Assembly: GCF_003731765.1 (NCBI RefSeq)
Contig: NZ_MOAL01000008.1
Coordinates: 496,001 to 560,000, forward strand
Origin: Pseudomonas chlororaphis
GTDB lineage: Bacteria > Pseudomonadota > Gammaproteobacteria > Pseudomonadales > Pseudomonadaceae
Direction of reading: 5' to 3'
Length of the DNA stretch: 64,000 nt
Notes under the pieces: generated by a model
Told to the model about the DNA's origin: nothing
The model's database searches: none
The model's input: the letters and a program-made list of their open reading frames with translations, nothing else
In this document: piece by piece, positions 27,666 to 35,948 of the stretch
Layout of the letters: each line of letters starts with the position of its first letter
Position numbering within the stretch: the stretch's first letter is position 1
Translations under genes and position numbers: made by a program

Positions 27666-27983
27666 ATGGACAACCCTTTCCAACTGATTACCGATGCCTT
27701 CACCCCGGAATACCGGGTCAACCTCAGCATCCAGGGCCTGGACGGCAGCATCATGCTGACCCTGTCCAAAGCCGGCCGCGTCGTCGCCAAACGCATGATC
27801 AGTGCCGCCCAGCGCAACGACCCGCAGCGCCTCAAGCGCCTGGTGCAAAGCATTCAATTCGGCATCGCCATCGAACAGGGCCACAGCGCCGTGGCGATTC
27901 TTGAAGCCATGACCAACAGCGACAGTCTGACGCTGCCGCCGCCTGGGGCCAAAGGCCAGCCAAGGCTGGCCGCGGGGCTTTAA
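27666..27983 (+). CDS. DUF3509-family protein
   Basis: This 105-residue protein begins MDNPFQLITDAFTPEYRVNL and continues with beta strands and the RMISAAQRNDPQRLKRLVQS helix, the pattern of the Pseudomonas DUF3509 family. No motif suggests an enzymatic role. It converges with psiE, and the two genes share 4 bases at their stops. Confidence 0.75.
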   Translation: MDNPFQLITDAFTPEYRVNLSIQGLDGSIMLTLSKAGRVVAKRMISAAQRNDPQRLKRLVQSIQFGIAIEQGHSAVAILEAMTNSDSLTLPPPGAKGQPRLAAGL

Positions 27984-28480
27984 AGCTCGCCCTTTTCCAC
28001 TTCAGGGTGTTCGCTGGAGCCCGTACCGGTCTTGCGCTGCGGGTGCTCGATCTTCACCGACGGGAACTGCGAAGAGGCGTAACGCACCACCAGAATGGCG
28101 AACGACAGCAGCAAGATCCCGCCACACAGATAGATAATCCCCAGGTCCGGTGGATTGTGGTGGGACACGTTGGAAATCAACAGCCGGGTCAACGCGGTGA
28201 TCGCCACGTAGATCAGGAAGCGCACCGGCATGTGGTTGGTCTTGAAGTAAATCCCGACCATGGCCCCCAATTCGAGATAGATGAACAGCAGGAGAATGTC
28301 ATCGATCTTGATATGACCGACCTCGATCATCTGCAAGAACTCCATCACCGCCGCCCACGCAGTGACCGCGCCGATGGCGAACAGCGCCAGATAGTGGAAC
28401 GACTCGACAAACAGATTGCCCAGGGACTCGGCCAGTTGATGAACGTTCTGCCGCAGGTTCTCGGCCCAATTGATTTTCAC
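27980..28480 (-). CDS. psiE: PsiE-family phosphate-starvation-inducible membrane protein
   Basis: This 166-residue protein has four hydrophobic helices and the PsiE features ESFHYLALFAIGAVTAW and GAMVGIYFKTNHMPVRFLIY. The family is induced by phosphate starvation in E. coli; its role is unknown. The C-terminal 35 residues are hydrophilic. A 267-base upstream interval separates it from the divergent yebG. Confidence 0.88.
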   Translation of the reverse strand: MKINWAENLRQNVHQLAESLGNLFVESFHYLALFAIGAVTAWAAVMEFLQMIEVGHIKIDDILLLFIYLELGAMVGIYFKTNHMPVRFLIYVAITALTRLLISNVSHHNPPDLGIIYLCGGILLLSFAILVVRYASSQFPSVKIEHPQRKTGTGSSEHPEVEKGEL

Positions 28481-28687
28481 GATGGTTCTTCCTTAGGTCG
28501 TTTCGACCGGATGATGCGGGTTGGACGTGACGGTTGTTCTGCATGCAGAAAAAAGGCCAGAGCCCCGACACTGAGATGATGGTGCGGTGCCGCAAGGCAC
28601 GTAACGCCCCCATGCACCACAGAACAAAAATCCCGACTACATTAAAAAGCCACTATCCAAAGGCCGGCGTTTCCCCTATCCTGCGGC

Positions 28688-28703
28688 CTGTATATAAACA
28701 CAG
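28688..28703. promoter_or_regulatory. LexA (SOS) box upstream of yebG
   Basis: CTGTATATAAACACAG matches the LexA consensus CTGT-N8-ACAG exactly at its ends and with the usual AT-rich centre. It is 44 bases before the yebG ATG. E. coli yebG is a LexA-regulated SOS gene, which agrees. Confidence 0.88.
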
Positions 28704-28747
28704 TAGTCGTAACAGACCCATTATCGTGAAGGCATGTGAGGTGGTGA

Positions 28748-29098
28748 ATGGCCGTCGAAGTGGTATACCGCAGCAGCCGAGATCTGGAGCGCTTGTTCAT
28801 GGATAAAGCCGAAGCTGATCGTCATGACAAAATGCTTGAGCTGGCTGAGTTGTTGTCCGAAGTGTTGCAAAAAGCTGTGCCGTCCCTGACCGAGCAGCAA
28901 GTGGAAGAAGCCGGGATCTACATGGCGAAAAACCGTGACGTGTTCGCCAGGGCATTCAAGAGCCAGCCGGACGCCTTGTCCGAACTGCTCAGCGTACCGG
29001 CCCCGGTGGCCGAAACGGTTGACCCGATCGAATCGGAGCAACCCGCAGAACCCCCAGCACCGAGCAAACCGGCAAAGCCGAGCAAGACCGCTAAATAA
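28748..29098 (+). CDS. yebG: YebG-family SOS-induced protein
   Basis: This 116-residue protein begins MAVEVVYRSSRDLERLF and contains DKAEADRHDKMLELAELLSE, the YebG core. The C-terminal third (residues 90-116) is rich in Pro, Ala and Lys and looks disordered. The LexA box upstream and the terminator downstream mark it as a single-gene SOS unit. Confidence 0.9.
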   Translation: MAVEVVYRSSRDLERLFMDKAEADRHDKMLELAELLSEVLQKAVPSLTEQQVEEAGIYMAKNRDVFARAFKSQPDALSELLSVPAPVAETVDPIESEQPAEPPAPSKPAKPSKTAK

Positions 29099-29117
29099 GC
29101 GACACACGAATTGAATA

Positions 29118-29142
29118 AGCCCTGCGCCAATGGCACAGGGCT
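29118..29142 (+). terminator. rho-independent terminator after yebG
   Basis: The stem agccctgcgcc / ggcacagggct (one G-U pair) with a short loop is followed by six T. It lies 20 bases after the yebG stop and marks the boundary to the AT-rich island. Confidence 0.85.
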
Positions 29143-29224
29143 TTTTTCATGGTAAACGAGGGCGACACGGATGATGCTCCTGAAGGGGTCACTTGACTCT
29201 GTACGACCCCATGGCCTTGGCGAA

Positions 29225-29827
29225 TCAGGTGAATTGAAAGGTGATCAGGCCCTGGGCGCTTGGTCTAGTCGCAAGCTGGAAGTTGTGCTTTAAAAAAACG
29301 TAAACCATTCCATCGGAGAATATGCAGGGTTCCTCAGGGAAACCTATATCGATATCCTCTCCACTCACGGTAATAAGGCACTGGTGATCAACAACTGTCT
29401 CCTGGTCTTGCAACCAAACCGTTGGCCTGCCTATTTTCGAGCATAACCCCCGATACAAATCCTCTTCGTCAGCATGCTCCAAGGTGATTCTTCTCGCCTC
29501 AGATACCGCCTTTGAATACTCATCTCGGCTGGGGCCATTGTTGTCATGAAAAATAACCACTGAATGGTTTCTTCCATCAGCAGTAAGCTCCTCCCAATGA
29601 AGGTAGGTGTCTGCCAAGTCAAAGGGTGTGAATACCGACAACCACCCCTCTGCCCCACTCACCACCCACTCAGCAGGGAGGGTGAACAAATGCAGAAGAC
29701 CTTGTCCGCCTTCATCGACTGGCCAAGTGATGCTGCTTGGCAACAGGCATCCCCCCCCAGAGTAGGCCTTATCGAGGCTTATAAAGTCGGGGCAGAACCG
29801 TAGCTTTTTCAACGTGTAAGACCTCAA
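29225..29827 (-). CDS. DUF1963/YwqG-like probable immunity protein
   Basis: This 200-residue protein has a layout resembling the DUF1963 family: an N-terminal LLPSSITWPVDEGGQGLLHL segment (proline-tryptophan strand then a G-rich turn) and a C-terminal KIGRPTVWLQDQE segment with a final FSDGMVYVFLKHNF strand. It is last in the leftward string of small genes downstream of rhs and overlaps the preceding gene's stop (ATGA). Family assignment is tentative; the immunity role rests on context. Confidence 0.6.
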   Translation of the reverse strand: MRSYTLKKLRFCPDFISLDKAYSGGGCLLPSSITWPVDEGGQGLLHLFTLPAEWVVSGAEGWLSVFTPFDLADTYLHWEELTADGRNHSVVIFHDNNGPSRDEYSKAVSEARRITLEHADEEDLYRGLCSKIGRPTVWLQDQETVVDHQCLITVSGEDIDIGFPEEPCIFSDGMVYVFLKHNFQLATRPSAQGLITFQFT

Positions 29828-30108
29828 ATTGTTCTGGCAGCCAATCTGATCGTTCTTGCAGAACTGGAGGCAGTTGGCTTCTGCCTGAATGCTAAATCAA
29901 CAACATACTGAAAGGACTCCCTCAGATATCCACACTCAAACCCAAACTCAATAACAGAAATTGGAAACGCCTCATTATCGTTGTCATCAAAACCCGGAAC
30001 ATCACCCACATAAACCTGCATTCCAGCAGCCAGATCTTGGGTGCCCATGGGTATGTAAACCCTATAGGTGCTCGCACGGTCCTTTCCCGATTTTACCAGC
30101 TCAATCAA
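29824..30108 (-). CDS. small hypothetical protein, probable immunity gene
   Basis: This 94-residue acidic protein reads STYRVYIPMGTQDLAAGMQV, followed by VGDVPGFDDNDNEAFP. It vaguely recalls short DUF7716-type immunity proteins, but I cannot confirm that. Its stop overlaps the start of the DUF1963-like gene, so the two are coupled. It lies 39 bases after the broken Imm44-like gene. Confidence 0.5.
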   Translation of the reverse strand: MIELVKSGKDRASTYRVYIPMGTQDLAAGMQVYVGDVPGFDDNDNEAFPISVIEFGFECGYLRESFQYVVDLAFRQKPTASSSARTIRLAARTI

Positions 30109-30147
30109 TATCTAGACCCTATAAAACTCATCCATCATCAGCATTCT

Positions 30148-30563
30148 TTAAATGCCAGAACATTCATTAAGCAACTTTACTCTCACATTATTGATGGCAT
30201 CCAAAAAAGTATGCTGATCTTTTTTACTAACTTTAAACCTATCCATAAAAAAACAGATCGTTCAAGGGCATTGAGTATCATAGAAATTTGTTTTTGATCG
30301 TTAGCGTCCTTAAATTTTGCATGAGGTACGTGCAAACGAAATTCGAGCTCCTTTCTCCGACTATTTTTTCTTACGATTTCAGGCATTCCCACTAAAAATT
30401 TTTCAGACAAAATGATGGATACAAACGACCATCGTTCTATGCCCTTATCGATTGATGCACCAGACAAAGCATCAATCATGGCAAGCTGTATTTTATTTCT
30501 AACGGTTCTCTCACTACCATTCAAATCAACATCAACTTCGCCAGACATCCAAAATTTCATCAA
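30148..30563 (-). pseudogene. Imm44-like immunity gene broken by a one-base deletion
   Basis: Residues 1-105 (MKFWMSGEVDVDL..., IERWSFVSIILSEKF, KELEFRLHVPHAKF) closely match the intact paralogue at 33471-33893. At a run of seven T on the coding strand (plus-strand A run 30247-30253) the frame is lost and stops at 30183. Adding one base restores a tail reading FMDRFKVSKKDQHTFLDAIN to a TAA at 30148, which aligns with the paralogue tail (LMSKFKMVESDRNLLLGAVN) and gives about 138 residues against 140. It could be a pseudogene, a slippage-controlled gene or a sequencing error. Imm44 is from memory of the family start MKFWMSGE. Confidence 0.8.
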
Positions 30564-30625
30564 TCTTAATCCTTAGCGACCAACTTCAGCCCTTTTTACT
30601 TATTTTGCTTTGGGCAGAATATGTA

Positions 30626-31111
30626 TCAGCTATCTAACCACCAATTTAAAAGCGTTTCATCGTCAAGATCATCGAGATTTTTATAGATGTTCGCGTAATA
30701 CCATTGAATACCCGTCACCTCAGTGAATCTATTGAAAAACATATTAATATTCTGCATACCGGCTTTGGCTGGCACATTCAGAGAGAGGTTACCCTTATAC
30801 CGGCCATCCAATGTGCCGCCCAGCGACACTTGAACTGCTTCCTGCAGGTCTTCAATGTACTCTTCTTCGATAAAATTCGAATAGATATGAATGCAAAAAT
30901 TCCCGCCCCGCTTCAAAATTTCTGCTGGGGCGTTCTGATTTTTTATTGAAATGATATCGCCGATCGCCATATTCAGGGCCAGGCCTGGAGACGAACACAG
31001 TTCATAAATATGCTCATCAATCTTTCGAGCGTGCACATTTTCATAAACAGGCCCTTCGGAATTTGAACCGACATAAACCTTGATCGAAATTTCTGGATGA
31101 TCGCAAATCAT
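30626..31111 (-). CDS. DUF4265-like probable immunity protein, paralogue A
   Basis: This 161-residue protein is the same length as the protein at 32476-32961 and very similar to it throughout (VHARKID..YEL.SSPGL.LNMA.GD.ISIKN.NAP.EI.KRGGNFCIHIY; QWYYANIYKNLDD). The ATG at 31111 has gcgggg upstream and aligns with the paralogue; the open frame extends 21 codons further. The strand-helix pattern with a central 'GD.I' turn recalls DUF4265. No catalytic motif is seen. It lies upstream of the broken Imm44-like gene. Confidence 0.65.
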   Translation of the reverse strand: MICDHPEISIKVYVGSNSEGPVYENVHARKIDEHIYELCSSPGLALNMAIGDIISIKNQNAPAEILKRGGNFCIHIYSNFIEEEYIEDLQEAVQVSLGGTLDGRYKGNLSLNVPAKAGMQNINMFFNRFTEVTGIQWYYANIYKNLDDLDDETLLNWWLDS

Positions 31112-31304
31112 AAAACAACCCCGCAAGTCCTTATTAAAAACCCAATTTACTCTACACAACCAGTACCATTTCAACCAAATTAAAAAACTTTAGACCTCGC
31201 TTGATATACAACCCAGTTAATTGAGCTTCCAAACCTTATTCCATACCCTGCTTCTTATCTGCAATTAAAGCCTTACAACACCTCAAACATTCTGAACAAC
31301 ACGC

Positions 31305-31736
31305 TCAGTCGCCTACTGAAGGAGGCAGATCAATATTATTACAACGCAATATAGAAATAACCTTATTCAAAAACATGAACGGCAAATCAGTGGCAGCCCC
31401 GTGCATATCCACCAAACCGACTTCAACAACACTCTCAACAACAGCAGAAAACTCATCAATACTTTTAGGTGATATCAACACCACAAGATCATGGGGTATC
31501 TCATCCCCTCGCCCATTCAGTGGCAATGATGCTCCCCTTCTTTCCCACGCAGGCAACTCGTTATTCAGAGGGTAGTCATTTAGGTGCTTGATCAACTGGT
31601 CAATAGACGGGTGAGAAAAACCTTTCCACTTACAATAAACCTCCAAACATACCGCCGCATACAACTGCAAATCCCTTGCGGACCGTCCAGCAAACTCCGA
31701 AGCGCACTCATTTTTACCAACGGAATGGGCAATCAT
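31305..31736 (-). CDS. hypothetical protein, probable immunity gene
   Basis: This 143-residue, mainly helical protein (ARDLQLYAAVCLEVYCKWKG; IDEFSAVVESVVEVGLVDMH) is of no family I recognise. Its start overlaps the stop of the Imm33-like gene at 31733-31736, so the two are translationally coupled and may form one immunity unit. The lower GC content than the flanking core genes fits acquired DNA. Confidence 0.6.
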   Translation of the reverse strand: MIAHSVGKNECASEFAGRSARDLQLYAAVCLEVYCKWKGFSHPSIDQLIKHLNDYPLNNELPAWERRGASLPLNGRGDEIPHDLVVLISPKSIDEFSAVVESVVEVGLVDMHGAATDLPFMFLNKVISILRCNNIDLPPSVGD

Positions 31737-32101
31737 GTTTCACTACTCTGATCTGACATCCAGACATCCTCGTAGCCCTCTTTATCAATGATAAATCTCG
31801 CGCCCTCTGGCAAGGATAGATATTTTAAGACTTCTGGAAGCTCTTCCAGCAAATGATCGGTGTGCAGTGCCTGATAAAAACCGCTTACCGCGGAATACTC
31901 TCCACCATGAATAAACCAACTGATCGTTCCATTCTCTGGCAGCTCTATCCTTGAGCCATAAATGGGCGACTTTTGCAATGTATCCAGTGCGATAGCTACC
32001 ATCTCTTCAGGCGGGTGCATGGGCAGTCCGTATTTCTCACAAATGTCCTTCTGCTGTTCTTCAAAAGCTGACAAGTCATTTGTCTTCAATGGTCTCTCCA
32101 A
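31733..32101 (-). CDS. Imm33-like immunity protein
   Basis: This 122-residue protein carries what I recognise as the Imm33-type pattern: an N-terminal QQKDICEKYGLPMHPPEEMV helix, then TISWFIHGGEYSAVSGFYQALHTDHL (quoted in part as ISWFIHGGEYS), and a C-terminal YLSLPEGARFIID strand followed by YEDVWMSD. Members neutralise polymorphic toxins in neighbouring genes; no matching toxin remains next to it here, so it looks like an orphan immunity gene. Confidence 0.75.
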   Translation of the reverse strand: MERPLKTNDLSAFEEQQKDICEKYGLPMHPPEEMVAIALDTLQKSPIYGSRIELPENGTISWFIHGGEYSAVSGFYQALHTDHLLEELPEVLKYLSLPEGARFIIDKEGYEDVWMSDQSSET

Positions 32102-32475
32102 TTAATTATTATGCTAGAGCTGAAAGTCTGACGCCGATTACAGGTTAAGCAAAAAACTTATTTATTGCCACATGGATATTATCCAGGCATCCTTTTTTCT
32201 CTTGTTCAAACCTTGTACATTCGTGATACCAGTCGGGTCAAACCACTTCCAACCCATTAAATAAAATTTATCTAATATTTTATTTCTTAATCCAACTTAA
32301 AAAACTAACCTATCTCAAACAATCAAATATTTACTATGCTACTTTTATTTGCTCAGCGAGCAAGCATGTCAATCCACTAATATTTGAATTCAAGGAGAGC
32401 CATCTGATGTCCCCCTACGCTCAACCTTGCCAACTAAAATAAAAACCGATGCCATATGATAAATACATACATTCA
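32102..32475. other. AT-rich gap with a decayed gene end
   Basis: No intact gene is seen. On the minus strand a short frame ending at 32145 reads WYHECTRFEQEKKGCLDNIH and ends NKFFA-stop. A second frame just upstream reads LRNKILDKFYLMGWKWFDP and joins it if one frameshift is allowed. Together, about 32145-32300, they look like the last 45-50 residues of a lost small protein. Family unknown. Confidence 0.4.
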
Positions 32476-32961
32476 CTAACCATTCAACCACCAATACAGA
32501 AGCGTTTCATCTTCAGGATCATCGAGATTCTTATAAATATTTGCGTAATACCATTGAACGCCAGTAACGTCAGTGAACTTATCAAAAAATGAATTGATAC
32601 GTTCCATACCCACCCTAGATGGAACGGTCAAACAAAGATCCCAGTTATTCCTGCCATCCAACATTCCACCTATTTCTGCACGAACCTCCTCAGCCAACGT
32701 TAATATGTATTCCTCCGGTATAAAATCAGCATAAATATGTATACAGAAATTCCCGCCTCTTTTTATTATTTCTGGTGGAGCGTTTTTATTTTTTATCGAA
32801 ATCACATCCCCTCTGGCCATATTCAGCGTAAGACCAGGAGAAGAGAGCAACTCATAAACATCTGTATCAACTTTTCGGGCATGAACTTTTTCAAAAACAG
32901 GCCCTGTAGAACTTGGCCCAGCAAATACTTCAATCTCAATTTCCGAAAAATCATTAAGCAT
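32476..32961 (-). CDS. DUF4265-like probable immunity protein, paralogue B
   Basis: This 161-residue protein is highly similar to paralogue A at 30626-31111 along its full length, including RGGNFCIHIYADFIPEEYI and VQWYYANIYKNLDDPEDETL. The ATG at 32961 is preferred because it aligns with paralogue A; a GTG 4 codons upstream is possible. It stands between two stretches of decayed sequence. Two copies in one array suggest duplication of an immunity module. Confidence 0.65.
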   Translation of the reverse strand: MLNDFSEIEIEVFAGPSSTGPVFEKVHARKVDTDVYELLSSPGLTLNMARGDVISIKNKNAPPEIIKRGGNFCIHIYADFIPEEYILTLAEEVRAEIGGMLDGRNNWDLCLTVPSRVGMERINSFFDKFTDVTGVQWYYANIYKNLDDPEDETLLYWWLNG

Positions 32962-33184
32962 GAGATACGCCACAGGTTACGTATTCAAGACAATACATTG
33001 TTTTTTTCATGTAAACCCTCTTGGCCTATTAAACTCGACTTACGTCCATAAAAATCAATCCGCCATTGTCACGAACAGGATCAGTATTGGACGCTTTGAG
33101 TCATAACATCGCTAACCATTGATAGTCATCCTATAACGTAAAATCCACTCTCAACAAGCAATTAGACACCAACGTAATTAATTC

Positions 33185-33343
33185 TCAAAAATATTTAACT
33201 GGCGAGTTAGAATTCGAACAAAACATCAAATACTTTACCAGAGCTTCTTGGGTTTTATTCACAGCGCTAAATAATTCCGCCTTCGAAGTTTCCAAAATTA
33301 CCGCCTGCGTAAAACCTTGAGAACTCAAGTTTAGCAAGCATCT
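33185..33343 (-). pseudogene. Imm44-like C-terminal remnant
   Basis: Within the 509-base gap 32962-33470 a minus-strand frame closed by stops at both ends contains ETSKAELFSAVNKTQEALVK. This lines up with the intact Imm44-like tail ESDRNLLLGAVNETRKKLLV at 33471-33893. The upstream part is not alignable. It is probably a third, decayed copy. The rest of the gap is AT-rich with nothing else recognised. Confidence 0.45.
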
Positions 33344-33470
33344 TTAACGCTCACCACGCTGATAGTTTAAAGCCCAACTATAATAATAAAAATCCAACTG
33401 ACATCAGTTTTAAATCGCCCACGTCGATATTCCCAACTAGAAGAAGCCATTACATAAATCATGCCTTCAG

Positions 33471-33893
33471 CTATAAAAACTTTGATACAACGTGAGAAAC
33501 CAACAGCTTTTTCCGGGTTTCGTTTACAGCACCCAATAGCAAATTCCTATCAGACTCAACCATTTTGAATTTACTCATCAGACCGATAGATCGCTCAATA
33601 GAATCAAGCATCATCGATATTTGCAACGATTCATCCGCTTGCTTAAACCTTTCGTGATCAATTTGAAGCCGGAACTCAAGCACTTTGCTTTTCTTGTTAA
33701 ACTTAAAAACCTCGGGATAATCAGATATAAATTTACCTGACAAAATAATAGAGATGAAGCTCCATCTTTCCAACTCAAACTCTAAAGATGCCTCATCCAC
33801 CAACTCAGCTAGAATCGGTAAGATTTTATTTCGAGCGACATGCTCCCCCCGCCCAATATCCGCATCAATCTCACCAGACATGGAAAACTTCAT
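33471..33893 (-). CDS. Imm44-like immunity protein (intact copy)
   Basis: This 140-residue protein starts MKFSMSGEIDADIG and contains ELERWSFISIILSGKF, KVLEFRLQIDHERFKQADES and a helical tail. The pattern is that of the Imm44 immunity family as I remember it. It is the intact relative of the broken gene at 30148-30563 and of the remnant at 33185-33343. Family name moderately certain; immunity role from context. Confidence 0.7.
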   Translation of the reverse strand: MKFSMSGEIDADIGRGEHVARNKILPILAELVDEASLEFELERWSFISIILSGKFISDYPEVFKFNKKSKVLEFRLQIDHERFKQADESLQISMMLDSIERSIGLMSKFKMVESDRNLLLGAVNETRKKLLVSHVVSKFL

Positions 33894-34057
33894 GCCCCCC
33901 CTTAACAGTCACTTTCATTTAGGCATGGACGGGCGTAGCGATGACTTCCCTCATACTTTACGCATGTATTTCACGCTTAGCTCTAACTTACCAAACTCTA
34001 AACACTACAGCCATTTAATCATGAGTTCTCCACATTTACCAAAACCACAGGGACACG

Positions 34058-34207
34058 TTAACCTGTACTACGCACCATACGCCCCCCTATTAATTGTAAC
34101 CCGTAAGTGCCCTGATCAATCTGACGAGCGAGCAACTCCTCACGAACAGCCCCATCGTCGGCAGTCACATATACCTGAATCAGTACAGGTGATTGCTTAT
34201 CTTCCAT
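34058..34207 (-). pseudogene. truncated DUF4265-like remnant
   Basis: A 49-codon frame (MEDKQSPVLIQVYVTADDG, then REELLARQIDQGTYGLQLI) aligns with the first 45 residues of the two DUF4265-like paralogues (IEVFAGPSSTGPVFEKVHAR...VYELLSS) and then stops. The remaining two thirds of the gene is absent; the stretch 33894-34057 contains no continuation I could find. It is likely a third copy that has been cut off. Confidence 0.55.
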
Positions 34208-34279
34208 AAGGTGCTCCACAGCTTTACATTCAACATACACCACCCTTCTTTCATGGCCTGCAGAGACACTAAAACGTAT

Positions 34280-34843
34280 TCAGGACACATCAATCTCATT
34301 TGAGAAGTCGAACCCTTTGAGCCCAGAACTCTCTACTTCTTCTTTAAATCTCTCGGTTACAAAAACTCTCTTCATATCCTCGTTGATCACAAACACATCT
34401 CTATCCGGGAGCTGGCTACGCACCAACACTGCCTTTTCGATGACCAATCCGTACTCATAGGTGCGGTATTGCGACCGTTCCAAGTCAAGACAATCAGCTA
34501 CCGGATTGTTGGGGTAATAGCCTAAGAACTTTTTCTTCTTGCTTGGCGTGATCACAGGAAGAAACTGCCCGTATTTCCCAAGAAACTCTTCTGACAGAAC
34601 CTCCACCGCCTCCTCACTGAACACGAAAAAAGGCCCTAGTGCCCCGCTGATATCAAACTGGTAGTTCTTCTTTCCGTCATCACTGGCGCGCTGTACTAAC
34701 TCTACCGCCCGAAAGCTATCGTCAAATGGCTTCCACTCCTGGGCCATCGTTCGACCGATGATGCTTTCCCGTCCTGCCGGGTATTTTTCGATGAATGATG
34801 AAAACGCCCCAACATCCGACTTCAATCTAAAAATCCGCATCAT
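34280..34843 (-). CDS. Imm11/DUF1629-like immunity protein
   Basis: This 187-residue protein has the DUF1629 pattern: FFVFSEEAVEVLSEEFLGKYGQFLPV in the middle (quoted in part as EEFLGKYGQFLPV), a PVADCLDLERSQ strand, and a C-terminal ERFKEEVESSGLKGFDF. The family is a known immunity type in polymorphic-toxin loci. Its start adjoins the stop of the orphan AHH toxin at 34843, so it is the likely cognate immunity protein of that toxin. Confidence 0.75.
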   Translation of the reverse strand: MMRIFRLKSDVGAFSSFIEKYPAGRESIIGRTMAQEWKPFDDSFRAVELVQRASDDGKKNYQFDISGALGPFFVFSEEAVEVLSEEFLGKYGQFLPVITPSKKKKFLGYYPNNPVADCLDLERSQYRTYEYGLVIEKAVLVRSQLPDRDVFVINEDMKRVFVTERFKEEVESSGLKGFDFSNEIDVS

Positions 34844-35283
34844 TAATTATCCAATACAGTTGCCCAACGAGCGTTTCTGTCAGCAGAAGACAGAGCCCCA
34901 CGCATACTATCAAGCTCATCGAGTACAGCTGGCTTTCCTCCCCGTTTGTTCGTTTCGATTACGCGCTCATTTACCGTGTCTACATAAGCATGAGGATGGC
35001 GCCCACAGTGACGAATACCCGGCATATCGTCTTTATTATCTTTATTCGGCAAGAACACGCCATTTTCGGGCGAGTTAATTTTAATCTCATGATGGTCCAA
35101 GATATCTCTAGCTGGTTGTGCTCTTGCCGACCCTTCGCCAACAATGTGGTGAGCGGCAGAATTAGGAGGTGTGGGCGTTCCTGCACCATTCATAGCGGCA
35201 GCGAGTTCTTTACCGGTCAAGCCCAGCGAATCGACCCATGCCGTCGGATTCGGCGCATAGGCATACAGATTGAGCCCGCCCGC
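34843..35283 (-). CDS. orphan Rhs tip with AHH-family nuclease toxin
   Basis: Downstream of an in-frame TAG (35284-35286) the frame continues as AGGLNLYAYAPNPTAWVDSL, the end of an Rhs core, and then a C-terminal toxin domain of about 120 residues. The toxin shows SAAHHIVGEG (the AHH motif), NGVFLP and RHPHAYVDTVNERV, typical of AHH nucleases of the HNH/EndoVII group. A TTG at 35220 with no strong ribosome site is a possible start (125 residues). Whether it is expressed without its core is unclear. An Imm11-like gene follows directly. Confidence 0.7.
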   Translation of the reverse strand, partial: AGGLNLYAYAPNPTAWVDSLGLTGKELAAAMNGAGTPTPPNSAAHHIVGEGSARAQPARDILDHHEIKINSPENGVFLPNKDNKDDMPGIRHCGRHPHAYVDTVNERVIETNKRGGKPAVLDELDSMRGALSSADRNARWATVLDN

Positions 35284-35442
35284 CTAGCTGATCGGATCCT
35301 TGCTGATAAATCGCCCAACCGCAGGATCATAATATTGGTATCGATTGTAATGCAGAGCTGTTTCGTGGTCGTGATACTGGCCCTGGAAACGTATCGGGTT
35401 AACGAGCCCTTGCTGCTGTGCGAATGCCGAGCGCTGCTGAAA
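35284..35442 (-). pseudogene. Rhs core fragment ending in an in-frame TAG
   Basis: The codons before the TAG read LVNPIRFQGQYHDHETALHY and NRYQYYDPAVGRFISKDPIS, the conserved end of an Rhs core (normally DPIGYAGG). The frame opens after a TAA at 35443-35445, so only the last 50 or so core residues remain. The same stretch of the main rhs gene (around 37440-37640) is about 80% identical by eye in DNA. This is the usual debris of rhs tip replacement. Confidence 0.8.
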
Positions 35443-35449
35443 TTAAATT

Positions 35450-35887
35450 TTATTTAAACTCAAAGTATTCAATCATCATTCCAACTGGCTTCTTCATATC
35501 CACTCCCAAGAAACCCAACACCTCAAAAAACCACGAAAGATTATCTCCCAGAATAGAAATGTCGTCTTCATCAATTGACAGCAAACAAATAGCTAGCCGT
35601 GCGATCAACACCTCTCGATCCTTAAATTCTCGTATTGCCCCTTTCTCATCTATTTTCGCCCACCAGCCTGAAGCCTCCACCTTACATTTTTCAATAGGTA
35701 TTTCACCGCCAATATATTTTTTCACAAGGTACGAAGGATCATTCTCGCAACCAGAGAACTTAATATCCAACGTTTCCAAAACCTTAATCAAAAATCCTAG
35801 TTGGTGTTTAAGCGCATCAGACTTTTCAGCTGGCCGAACAATTGAGCCAATGTTGAACTTCTTAAAATCACTTGGACTCATACGCAA
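35450..35887 (-). CDS. hypothetical protein, probable orphan immunity gene
   Basis: This 145-residue protein (MRMSPSDFKKFNIGSIVRPA; YIGGEIPIEKCKVEASGWW; ILGDNLSWFFEVLGFLGVD) belongs to no family I can name. It lies between the PAAR gene and the orphan Rhs fragment, where an immunity gene for a lost toxin tip would be expected. An ATG 2 codons downstream is an alternative start. Confidence 0.6.
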   Translation of the reverse strand: MRMSPSDFKKFNIGSIVRPAEKSDALKHQLGFLIKVLETLDIKFSGCENDPSYLVKKYIGGEIPIEKCKVEASGWWAKIDEKGAIREFKDREVLIARLAICLLSIDEDDISILGDNLSWFFEVLGFLGVDMKKPVGMMIEYFEFK

Positions 35888-35948
35888 CCTTAAAATGTTG
35901 TAAAGATCACTACTGGATGAACAGGGAGGTTTATGTGTATCACTAGCC

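Noticed and set aside
29145..29224. Possible attachment site or tRNA at the left border of the AT-rich island
   Set aside because: No tRNA, integrase or direct repeat was found; the island is better explained by rhs tip exchange.
30704..30949. Plus-strand frame in the AT-rich island
   Set aside because: Lies opposite a gene with a clear full-length paralogue, so the minus strand is the coding one.
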